DNA of 64,000 nucleotides from Diospyros lotus (Eukaryota; Streptophyta; Magnoliopsida; Ericales; Ebenaceae). Location of the stretch: positions 6,378,393 to 6,442,392 of the forward strand of contig NC_068352.1 of assembly GCF_014633365.1 (NCBI RefSeq), in the 5' to 3' direction. The translations under genes were made by a program, and so were the position numbers. Below, one piece after another: positions 11,531-22,700 of this stretch. Numbering within the stretch: the first letter of the stretch is position 1; each line of letters opens with the position of its first letter. Under the pieces are notes generated by a model. It was not told the DNA's origin, made no database searches, and saw only the letters and a list, made by a program, of their open reading frames with translations.

Positions 11531-11539
11531 CTCTTCTTT

Positions 11540-13153
11540 TTTTCCCCTTCAGTTGTATGTCTTGATTCCTCACTTGATTCATCATCCTTGGATTATCCAT
11601 TTTCGGGTTCTGGATTCTAGAAACCCCTATCTTTTTTGGTAAAGATGGTTTCAACCTGATTGTTTGTAACTCGTGTAGTTTTTCGTAGATTTTTGATAAA
11701 TCGTGTTAGTGATCTAAAAGGGGTTTTGGTTCACTTTATCTTCTCAAAGGAATGATGTGTATGTTATTAGAGTTAAGTTGTATGCAAAAATTTGGTGTTG
11801 CTTGCATGTATTTTTGGCTTTGTGTGTAATAATCTTCGTATCAGGGTGTTTGTTGATCAACCAATTTGGTCGTGTTTGTCGACTAGTGGTGGGAATTGCA
11901 CTCTATCGATCGACAATTCATTTTCATTTGTCGACCGTTGAGGGGCTAGTTTGTGACGTGTGGGCTAAATTGTATTATGTCGGTTGACAAATCAAGCCTC
12001 ATCTATCGACCGTTTGCTAGAAATGGTTATGTCAGTCAATAGATGAGGGCGAGTTTGTCGATCGATTAAGGTGTTGGCTTCTAGCGGTCGACAGTTGTCT
12101 CTTGCCTGTCGATTGATTTTCTCCTTTGGTCGCCTGTTTCCTCTTTCGATGCTTCCAATCCACCCTCAAATCATCATGCAAGCTTCTAATAATCTCCTCC
12201 ATCAACTTATAATCTTAGTTTCCATTCTTTAAGGGTGGAAGATCTATTATGTAGTCGTGTGTGCATTTATATGATTTCATATTGATTGGTTATTATGGAT
12301 ATGGGAGGCTATGATTTGCATGATGAGATAAACATGAATGGGTGTGTAATATATGGGCCTGACTAGGTCATGTGTGTTGTGGTATATGGCACATGTATGG
12401 CATATTCATAAATGAAAAATAACACCTATTATTTTGGGCGACGACTATGACTGCGAATGGGGGAAAGGATATCCTAACAAGCTAGTAGACACTTAGCTTA
12501 CCGCGGGAGCTTTAGCTCACAATGCGAGCCTGGTATAAAATCAAAGCATGGGTGGACAATGGTCCACAATATAATGTTATGATATTGTTATTGCATCGGC
12601 ATATGATGTGATTAATGATGAGGCATGATGAAAGGTTATGTAAGTGGCAAGAATTTTTGGATTATTGTGAGAAGTTATACTCTATTTCATTGTTTACCAT
12701 TCATGCCTCGATTCTTTGCACTTCTTGATTGCTATATTTATATGCTTGCTGAGACTTGTGGCTCACCCTTGCTTCTTTTCATCATTCTAGATAAAGAAAA
12801 GGCCAAGGAAGGGGCCGAGACAAATGGAGTTTGAGTATTGCGGGTATAGGTAGGTGTACAAGCCTCTCCCCAACCAAAGGTATTGGGGTGTCTTTTGAGG
12901 GCAAGGACAGAGTAGTTCATGTTGTATTTTAAATTATTGTCCTTTAATTTTGTGATGTATGGGCTGTTCAACCCTAAGGAGTTGTTACAAGAATGATATA
13001 TTACTAAGAAATGTGTATGTACTTTGATGGGTTATGTTATTTAATGAAAGAAATGTGGTTGGTTTTAAATTGAGTTTTATCTATACCTAAACTCTTAACG
13101 ACCTCCTTCCAGAAGTCCTACGCTAGCAGAATCTTCAGGAATGGGTTGTTGCA
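11540..13153 (-). repeat. LTR-like element, minus strand
   Basis: Read on the minus strand it starts TGCAACAACCCATTCC at 13153, similar to the TGTAACAGCCC starts of solo LTRs A and C. The plus strand has CTTGCTGAGACTTGTGGCTCACC at about 12747, a phrase seen in plant gypsy LTRs. Another set of GTCGAC-type motifs lies at 11870-12120. I could not find its other end or a target duplication. Confidence 0.45.
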
Positions 13154-13469
13154 GCTTAGGACTAGTATTACTGGCGGGGTGATCCCTTTCTCATCTTTGA
13201 TAGTATGAGCATAAGGCCTAAGAACAAGGATTGCGAGTGGGGTGGTCCCTATCTCATCCTTTGTTAGAAAAGATTTGCTTATTGCACAACTCACCTAAAA
13301 GGGGATGAATTGGGTGATTAAAAAATGTTGTGTTTTGAAAGGATAAGTAATACTAGATTATGATGGCATAACAAAGTGTAACTATGAGTAAGATCATAGG
13401 CAATGGATCGACCAAGCTAGGAAGGTGGCCATTAAAGAAGGTATTATGAAGAGACTAGAGAATAAAAGA
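13154..13469. other. Non-coding spacer
   Basis: It holds a short imperfect duplication: the GGGGTGATCCC...TCTCATC phrase at about 13179 recurs at about 13239. No gene was seen. Confidence 0.5.
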
Positions 13470-14010
13470 GTAACACCCAAAAAGGATTGGAGCTACAAGC
13501 AAAACGATCAAGCAATCAAGTCCTTGGGCTAAAGCTAGCAAATTAATGATGATGGTTTCAGATTGAGGGCAACCTAGGGGCTGTTGAGGGAGTTATGGAA
13601 GAAAAAGGGGCGAAGAAGTGAAAGGGGAAATAGAAGGTCTTGAAACATTGTCGATAACCCTACACTTTGCTTTGATTTTGTTTCCCAGATTTCAAGACTG
13701 TGTGTGTGTGTGTGTGTATGAGAGAGAGAGAGAGCAAAATTCAAAATTAATTAACCCAATTGATTCAAAACCAATCCCTTCTCTAATGGTAGAAGGCAAC
13801 CAAGAATGGATAATGAAAAAGCCAGAGCACCCAATACGGATTGGAATAGAAAGTAAGGAACAACGGAAAGATAGGAAATCAAAGCCCTTGCAATTAAAGC
13901 TAGAAAAATTGATGATTAGGGTTTTAGATTGAGAGCAACCAAAGGGTTGACATTGAAGGAGTTACGGAAGAAAAAGGGACGAAGGAGTAAAGGGAGAAAT
14001 CCATCCAAAA
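13470..14010 (+). repeat. Imperfect direct duplication, about 360-bp period
   Basis: The block from AGGATTGGAGC through AAAGGGGCGAAGAAGTGAAAGG (about 13480-13625) recurs diverged at about 13840-13995 (CGGATTGGAATAG...AAAGGGACGAAGGAGTAAAGG). A (TG)n(AG)n microsatellite at 13699-13733 lies between the copies. Confidence 0.65.
13699..13733 (+). repeat. (TG)n(AG)n microsatellite
   Basis: A TG run followed at once by a GA run, about 35 bases in total. Confidence 0.95.
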
Positions 14011-14016
14011 ACCCTA

Positions 14017-15695
14017 TGTTGTATCATATTTTTTGATATATGAGAAAATGTGATTGATGAAAAACCTATCTTAAAATGAAAAATCTTTTATGTGAATATC
14101 ATATTTCAAAATAAGCTTTTCATATTTCGAAACATGCATTAATAGTGTTTGGCGTGAATGTTCAAATGTTTGAAAAATTCAAAATTCATTCATCATGTTT
14201 CGAAACTTAGTTTCTATGTTTCAAAACATCATTTTTCCATGTTTTTATACTTGTTTCAAAATGCTTTTTCAAAAGGTTTCAATGTTTACTAAGTTTATAT
14301 GCTATATTTCGAAACTTGTTTGAGATTTAAGCATATATTTCGAAACTTATATAGTATGTTTCGAAACCTCTGACAATTCTGTCAGCAGAGCATTTAAAAT
14401 TTGAGTTGCATATATTTTGAAAAAAGTTTTTGAAGTATGTTTTGAAACCTTCATAGCATGTTTCAAAAATCTGACTCTATTAGCAGAATATTTAAAAATC
14501 CAAAATGCTTTTGCTTGTTATTTTCTTTATATTCAAAAGTTTTTCAAAAAGCTTACTTTTTGTTTTATCTCCATAATTTCAATTTCAAATTATGTAAGTG
14601 GAGAACAAAACAAAATCATAAGTAGGCATAAAGCATTGTCTCCTACTCATTTTGTCTCAAAGTGCATAACTAGCTGTAAAGGCTGGATATTTCGAAACAT
14701 GTGATGTTTGTTTTGAAACCATAGTGTAAAATTGTGTTGTTTCAAAACCAATAACTATGTTTTGAAACCTACTTTAATATCTTGTCTCTAACAATTATAA
14801 TTAGCCAAATCTTTATTTCTTGGTATAAATATTAGTTCTTTGAAGACAAGAAATACAACTTACAAGAATATACACTAGAACACACATACAAGAGACACAA
14901 GATACATACTCAAGCACTGGTGAACGAAATCTTTTTTACAAGCTCTCAAAGAAGATCCATACATACTATCCTTGATGTGCATTGTGGTTTGAAAAGAAGA
15001 AGTAAGTTGAAATCCGAGGTCTCATCCTTCTAGCTCTTCTCACCTCAAACCAAGAGGTTTGTACAACCATTTGGTAAGACATTTTATTGCATTAAATCTA
15101 TTAGACTGTAATAGATAAGTTTTATTTATCTTGTTATTGGTTGTAAGGTTTGAATTTAGCCTTAAAACTCATTGTGGTGTAAGGTTTGTGTTGAGCCATA
15201 AAAACTCATAGTGTACATGGTTTTAGGGTGAATTGTGGTAAAACTCTTGTTATGGTTGATCACTAGTGAAAGTGATTGTATTTAAAAATCCTTCAAGTGG
15301 GTAAGTTTAAAGGTAGTGGACTAGGCGAGGTGCTGAACCACTATAAATCTCGTTTGCACTTGCTTTACTATTTGACTTGCCTATTCTCATTGTTCATGCT
15401 TTCAAAAGAAAACGTTTTCAAAAGGTAAAAGTTTTAAAATAAGAAAAACAGAGAAGAAGGTTTCGAACTATATCATAATAGGTTTTGAAATATACTTAAC
15501 AGAAAGATAGATTTTGAAACATACTCATTCATATTTCGAAACATATTTAATAGAAAGGTTGATTTCGAAACAAACTCCTTGATATTTCAAAACATAGTGT
15601 TCTGCAAATAATAGGTCTTTAAACTATCGAAGAATTTACCCTAATCCCAATTCACCCCCCTCTTGGGATATATTTGCCATCATTTGGAACTAACA
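14017..15695 (+). repeat. 5' LTR of SIRE-like copia element
   Basis: The right end is well defined: TTTGGAACTAACA is followed by a tRNA-Met-type primer site at 15698. The left end TGTTGTATCAT is the best TG start but is approximate. About 1.68 kb long. It carries an irregular array of GTTTCGAAAC palindromes and variants, densest at 14125-14370 and 15440-15600. No matching 3' LTR was found in the window. Confidence 0.65.
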
Positions 15696-15697
15696 AT

Positions 15698-15708
15698 TGG
15701 TATTAGAG
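15698..15708 (+). other. Primer-binding site (tRNA-Met type)
   Basis: TGGTATTAGAG lies two bases after the LTR end ACA at 15695 and is one base off TGGTATCAGAG. Confidence 0.75.
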
Positions 15709-15759
15709 AAAGGTCTCTAAGTGTTTTGTAGGTTTAACCACCCAAGAGCAAAGATCCAA

Positions 15760-18700
15760 ATGGCATTCAACACCGACTTCAAGTTGGAAGGACAGAACAC
15801 CTTAAGTCCACCTTATTTCGATGGTTCGAACTACACCTATTGGAAAACAAGAATGAGGTATTTCTTAATGCAAAATACTGAATTATATACATGTATATCT
15901 AGTGCGGTTACATTACCGGGACCTCCTATTAAAGGTTAGAGTGAACAACAAAAACACATTAATGAGACAAATGCTAGAGCCGTCAATATATTACATTGTG
16001 CATTAAGTCCAGCTGAATTTAATAGTCGTTTCATATACCACGACAAAATAAATTTGGGATCACTTAGAAGTAACACATGAAGGAACCAAGAAAGTGAAAA
16101 ACACTAAAATTGTAATTCTTACTAGTGAATATCAATGCTAGTGAATCCATTAAAGAAATGTTCACAAGGTTTAATGACATTGTAGCAAATTTGCAAGCTT
16201 TAGGAAAAACAATAACCACTGAAGAAAAGGTTCAAAAGATCTTAGGAAGTCTACCATCTTGTTGGGAACCAAAAATCACGGCTATAGAAGAAGCTAGAGA
16301 CACATCTATTATAACACCCTACTTTCTAGGTGTGTTATAACTTAAGACAATTCTGGGATAATAATTTTTTTTTCTTATTCAAAACTATGACTAAACCAAA
16401 TAATTGCTCATATCCATCCCAAAATTTTCATACGCCTATCTCGAAAGAGAATTATCATAAACATCAAATGTGGAAGTTAGAATTAAACCATAACTTTAAC
16501 ATTAACCATAAATAAGGTTATACATCATCATTTCTCAAAACGTTCAGAATTTAAGTAGCAGAACTTAAATACATGAGCTACATAACATACATTCAATTCA
16601 TCATGCACTTGGTAAGTGTCATTTCATGCCTCATTCATCCTCGTTTCTACTACAATCTCCATCTAGAACGTTTGAATACTCCAGGGGCAAAGTCCACGTT
16701 AGATGATGAATTATCTGAGTAAGGGAACAATAAACATATTTCGTACATGAATGCAAAATGTCTTTTTTCATTTCATTTCGGTTTGAGCCGACCATACCTT
16801 AATGTTATTCCCCATTTTTATAGCCTCATTTCCAGGCCGAGGTGTATAGGTGCACCCTTGGAAGAGCAACGGTCCTAACCCATACTCTCAAACCCTTATG
16901 CGAAGCATGATCAACAATATCATTGTGTACATATGCATATTTCATCATCAATACATGTAAATGTAATCTAAATGACATACTCACATCAAGGCATGACAAT
17001 ATGATAAAATCATTTACAAAAAAAATCAAGTTTTGGGGTTGAACCACTTACCTTTTAACTTAAGATTCAAATCACCTCAAAAAGCGTGTATTGCCTTGCT
17101 TTGCATGCTAAGCCTCGAAAGTTACAAAATCACTCAATTTGAGACACAAGGCACCATATTCATCATATTTATTCGAATAAATATTAAACCCTATTTTTCC
17201 TCAATTTATTTATATTTGTCTCCAATTTGTTCTTCACTAATATTCCAAAATAAATACCTACTTGAATATTTTTTCAAATATTTTTTCACAATAATTCCTA
17301 AGATAAAATTATAAAAATATTAAAAAAATTTAAAAATACCTGATAGGCCACGCGCCCTAGGGCAAGTGGCTGTGCGTGAAGACTAGCGTGTGAGCTTCAC
17401 ATGCTGGTCATCTTCCCCGATGCCGGTACACTGACGATGCTAGATTTTGATGTCATTTTGATCTACTCCTTTAGTCGATCCTAGGGATACCTTATATGGC
17501 TTGAAACAATGATTGGAAGTACCTTAATCGGGGGTTCAAAGATCTGGCCGAACCCACCGCCTCTCTTTCCGGCAAGGCTTCAAAACCCTGCCAAATCTAC
17601 ACGAAAACCCTCCAAATTTTATAGAAATAATCCTCACCAACTCAAGAACAAAAGCCCCTTATTCTTGATGCTTGATTTTCACCCAAACATGTCTAATTTT
17701 GAGCTCTAACTTTGAAAATTTTCAGCCACTTCAAGCTCATTTTATACCCAAAATCGAACCTCCAAACGACAAATCTCACTTCATCCCAGGTCACTAACAT
17801 CCTCTCTTGTCCTAAATGAGTCCAAAATCCACCGAAATAACCCCCCAAAATAGATTTTCAGTGGCCAAACTTTCAGCCACTTTTAGCCAAAAGTTAACCA
17901 TTTTAGACGGTTGATAAGGCCAATTGTCGGCTAGGAAGCTTGCCTAAGCCTTACCCCGAGGCCCCCCATCCACTTCCCTGGGTCTCCCATGGCCGAATTT
18001 GACGATGGGATGGGTTGGTAGGCCATGGCTGTTGAAGGTCTTTTCTCGAACTTGTACTTTCACCCTTCTAACTTTTGAAATGCAATTTTGACCCTTTCCA
18101 CAAGGCCATTGAGTTTCCAAAACTTTTGTTGTGACCCTCATGTTCTAAACTTCTCATTTAACCCTTAAAGTTTCGGGAATAATATCGCTTCGATCTCCCT
18201 CAGAAATTTTCAAAAATTATACTTAGGCCCGAAACTTATGCGAACTTGCATTTGATAGAGAATTCCTTTGCTTTACCCCGAACCTTCTCCAAGGTCATTC
18301 CTTGTGCAAAGTTTAACTTTCTTCGGGGCCCCGTTGCCTTTTTTGGGACTCCATTATGATGGTTCGATTTTCTAAACTGCTCCGAAACTGTACCAAAAAT
18401 AGTTCTTGATTTGATTTCTCTCGGTACTAAAAATCTTATTTTAATATGTTTGCTATGGATATCTCTTTCCTTTAAATCATGCGAGTCCCGAGGTATTCCC
18501 TCCTATCGATTCGGCTATTTAGTACCCTTAAACTATTTCCTAGATTCTTTCATCGTTGACAAATATGAAATATTTTATAAAATAATAATATATTTATTCA
18601 TTTTGATTCGAGATATTACATCTACACTTTCAATGGATGATCTATTAGGCTCACTATTAACTCATGAGATTAAGTTAAATAGAAAAGAATCAAATGAGCT

Positions 18701-19680
18701 CAAAATGAAATCCTTAGCATTCAAGGCCAAAGAAGAAGATGAAAGTGAAACAAGTGATGAAGATGAAGAACTTACTTTACTCACAAAACGTTTTAACAAG
18801 TTCATGAGAAAAGGAAAATTCCCCAAGAGAAAAATATAGGACAACAAGAAATTTTCTAAAGATACTCCTTATGAATTAAAATGTTTTGAGTATAAGAAAC
18901 TAGGACATATCAAGGCAGATTGCCCACAATACTAAAAGCTAAAAAAGAACAAGAAGAAGAAATCATTAGCCACATTGAATGAAGAAGATTCCTTCTCCTC
19001 CGATTCAAGTCAACAAGAAGAGGCTGCAATTTTTTCCTTATGGCACGAGAAGAAAAAGAGGTAACTTCATATTCATCTAGTAGTAATTCTCTTTCATTTA
19101 ATTCTTTACAAGATGAATACAATTTACTGTTAAAAACATATAATAAGGTTCTAACCAAAAACAAAGTTCTGAAAAATGTCTCAACAATCAAAGAAAAAGA
19201 ATGCAATGATCTTAAGATTGCTTATGATAACTTAGAGTAAATCATTGAACAAAAGGACAAAGAAGGTGAAAATTTGAAGATCAAACTTTTAGAACTAGAA
19301 AAGAAAAACAATGACTTATTAGACTCATTTGAAAAACTATTAGAAGGAAAGAAGAAGCTGGAAATGATTTTGGGAAATCAAAAACCATTTGGAGATAAAA
19401 GAAGGCTAGGATATACAAATGATGTACCATCTAACTCAACAACAAAGTGTGTTAAAGGACTTTGAACAAGCCCCCATCATTTAGAAAACATGTTATTCAG
19501 CATAATCAAGGTTTCTATAGAAAAATAAATTTAACTTATCATTATTGTAATAAGAGGGGACACTATATGAAGCAATGTTTTTATAAAAAAATGCTCATAG
19601 ATTAAATTTGAATTCGATTCTAAATGTTAAAGATGATGTGATTGCTAATATTGTTGGACCCAAGAAGATTTGGGTACCAA
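15760..19680 (+). pseudogene. Ty1-copia gag, broken
   Basis: Starts MAFNTDFKLEGQN and keeps the copia gag pattern YFDGSNYTYWKTRMRYFL. The frame is stopped by TAG at 15937-15939, shifted near 16040, and split inside EARDTS/TLSMDDLL by solo LTR A (16310-18620). After the insertion come an acidic hinge, a zinc knuckle whose second Cys is Tyr (CFEYKKLGHIKADC, TAT at 18891), and a long coiled-coil region (19040-19465). A second degenerate knuckle CNKRGHYMKQC follows near 19540. The long coiled-coil gag is typical of the SIRE/Maximus lineage. It cannot make particles as it stands. Confidence 0.88.
16310..18620 (+). mobile_element. Solo LTR A inside copia gag
   Basis: It starts TATAACACCCTAC (the TG start mutated to TA) and ends GAGATATTACA. 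It is flanked by TCTAT (16305-16309) and TCTAC (18621-18625). Removing it and one flank restores the gag reading D-T-S-T-L-S-M, which proves an insertion. The start and the GTTAGATGATGAATTATCT block ally it with solo LTR C. A GC-rich patch with GCGC words lies at 17340-17430. Open frames inside it (16330-18141) have no recognisable domain. Confidence 0.85.
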
Positions 19681-19705
19681 ATGTACCAATGTGATGTATT
19701 TCTTG

Positions 19706-22700
19706 TAGGTAAGCTTGGCATCCAAGGAAGGAAAGAAGAAGTGGTATCTTGATAGTGGATGCACCAAGCATATAACAAGAGACAAGGATCAATTCGTCTC
19801 TCTCACCTACAAAAAAGGAGGAAATATTGTCTATAGAGATAACTCGAAAGATAAAATCCTTGGCCATGGCACAGTTGGTTTAAGTAGAACAAAAGTTGAA
19901 AATGTGTGCCTTGTTGAAGGTCAAAAACACAACTTGCTAAGCATAAGTCAATTATGTGATAGAGGACATAAAGTCACTTTTAAATCAAGCAAATGTAAAG
20001 TCTATGATTTGAAGTCAAATGAACTTATTTTTTCTGGAAATAGACATGGAAATGTATATGCTATTTGGCTTGATGATGTTGTGCTCAAACATGAAAATTG
20101 TCTTATTGCATTAAATTCAAATTTGTCTTGGTTATGGCATAAGAAACTAGGTCATGCAAGCATGAGCTTAATTGATAAATTGGCTAGAAAACATCTAGTT
20201 AGAGACTTGCCAAATATAAACTTTAAAAAGGATCATATGTGTGATACATGTATGAAAGGAAAACAAACTAGATCTTCATTTAAACCCATAAATTTAGTTA
20301 GTACAATTAGACCTCTAGAATTGCTTCATCTAGATTTGTTTGGTCCTATGAGAACTCAAATTTTAGGAGGAAAATCCTATACCCTAGTCATAGTAGATGA
20401 TTTTTCAAGGTTTACATGGGTGTTATTCTTAGGAAATAAAAATGATGCCTTTAAAGCATTCTCTAGATTGTGCAAAAGACTTCAAAATGAATAAGAATTA
20501 AAAATAAAGCAAATAAGGAGTGATCATGGTGGAGAATTTGAAAATCAAGAATTTCAAACCTATTGTGAAGAAAATGGAATTCACCATAACTTCTCAGTCT
20601 CTAGAACCCCTCAACAAAATGGTGTCGTTAAAAGAAAGAATAGAACTCTTATAGAAATGTCTAGAACCATGTTACTAGAAAGCAACTTGCCAAAATACTT
20701 TTTGGCTAAAGCTGTAAATACAACTTGCTATGCTCTTAATAGAATATCAATCAGACCAATCATTAAAAGAACTCCATATGAGCTATATAAACACAAAAAA
20801 TCAAATATCTCTAATTTCCATCACTTTTTGGGGCAAATGTTTTATTCTAAACAATGGTAAAGACAACTTAGGAAAATTTGATCCTAAGAGTGATGAAGGC
20901 ATATTTATAGGTTATTCATCTCAAAGTAAATCTTATCAAGTATTTAATAAAAGAACGTTGGTTGTAGAAGAATCAATTCATGTAGTGTTTGATGACAAAC
21001 CTAGAATAATAAATAATGATGATGATCTCAAAGACATTCCAAATAAGATGAATCAGATTCAAATCAATGAAGAAATAGATCAAAGCAATGACCAAAATCA
21101 AGAAAATCAAAAAGAAGTTTCATTTCCAAAGAAAAGAAATTATGTTAAATAAAATGAAATCTTGGGAGATCCTAGCAAAGGAGTATTGTAGGCGCCCCTA
21201 ACTAGGGACCCATAACAAGATGACATAAAAGCCAGAACCCATTAAAACATTACACACCCTTATTGACAATAGAAGCCACACTCATACATTCTTACTCATA
21301 GACAAACACAATCGTGTCCACATGCTCACAAAAACAAAAGTAACTCAATATTACACACCACATCAAGGTTTATAAACCCACCATATCCCTTCGGGGTACA
21401 ACCTGAAACATAAACAAGCATGACTTAATTTCTTTCGCACCCCAAAATACCCCAAAGGACCTTTGATTGAGACGACTTTGTACACACTGCTACCCCCATG
21501 GATCCTGATTCACTTGGCTCGCTCTCTACTTTAGCCTTACCCTTACCTGGAATGATGCAAACAAACATGAGCCACAAGGCCCAGCAAGTATAACTGGAAG
21601 AAAACGAGCATAAGAGTCATGGGTATCAAGAAGCAAAAGAGACATGAATGCCATTTAAGGTACTTTCACATGATAAAATGATGAAACATGCATCCATGCT
21701 CAAATGTAATCTTTTAGAACCATAATCATGGCACCAAAGTCCAAAATCATGGAACCAAAGTCTATATCATAAACTTGGGACCGAAGTCCATAACATAAAC
21801 TTGGGACCGAAGTCCAACTTTGAGCTCAACACTTTCTCTAAGGATATATCCTGCGGACTCGTCCGTTGCGTACATCATGAGGCCTTTACATATTTTTAAA
21901 AAAATCATTTTGATGTACATGCTTCATGTGTTACCATAACATGCATATTCGTAATAACTTCTCATATATAACCGACATGCAATTAACGAAGCAATATGCA
22001 CAGTAAAGCAACATTCATGCAAGACAACATCAAACCCTTGCATGTTCACAATAAAGCATCATTCCCAAGGAAAGATAGGGTGATACAAAACCCTATTTGA
22101 GACTCAAGAGGTATAAATGAGGACCATGAGATAATTTACTAATAAAAGGGGAAATAACTTGTAAAATAGGAAAATAACTTGTAATTTAGAAAATTAAGAG
22201 GCAGGATCTTGCAATAGCAAGAAATAGAGAATAAAACTTGTAATTTAAACATAACTTGAGCAAAAAGGAGTTAAACTTATAAAATAGGAAAAGAACTTGC
22301 AAACATGAACTTGAGAAAAGGGAGAAACTGAACTTGCATATTAATAAGAGAATTGAGATCTTGCCTCTTAATTGAAACAAAGAGGAAGAAGAACTTGCTT
22401 TTAAATGACCGATTATCATCCTTATCGAACTTTTGCTGAAAAATAATGAGATCATGACTTTAAAATACCTAGACTTAACCGAATAAAATTTATAATAAAA
22501 CATATCATACTTCTAATAATTTATCTAGTAAACTAGCTTACTAAATAACTAGTTTAAGTAGATTTTCTACCTCAAACTGCCGATAACTCAATAGCATAAC
22601 GTCGACACTCTCAAAATTCCCTATGAAATCATAGATAACCAAATTAATTAAATAGATCCATGGCAGTAATTCTACTGAAATTTTCCAATGAATTTCCAAT

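Noticed and set aside
9230..13200. CRISPR-like or phage-like repeat arrays in the TCGAC clusters
   Set aside because: The DNA is clearly plant nuclear. Motif spacing is irregular and the spacers are not uniform in length; the clusters are parts of LTRs.
18411..18839. 142-codon open frame as a single gene
   Set aside because: It is a chance fusion of the last part of solo LTR A with copia gag after the insertion point at 18620.
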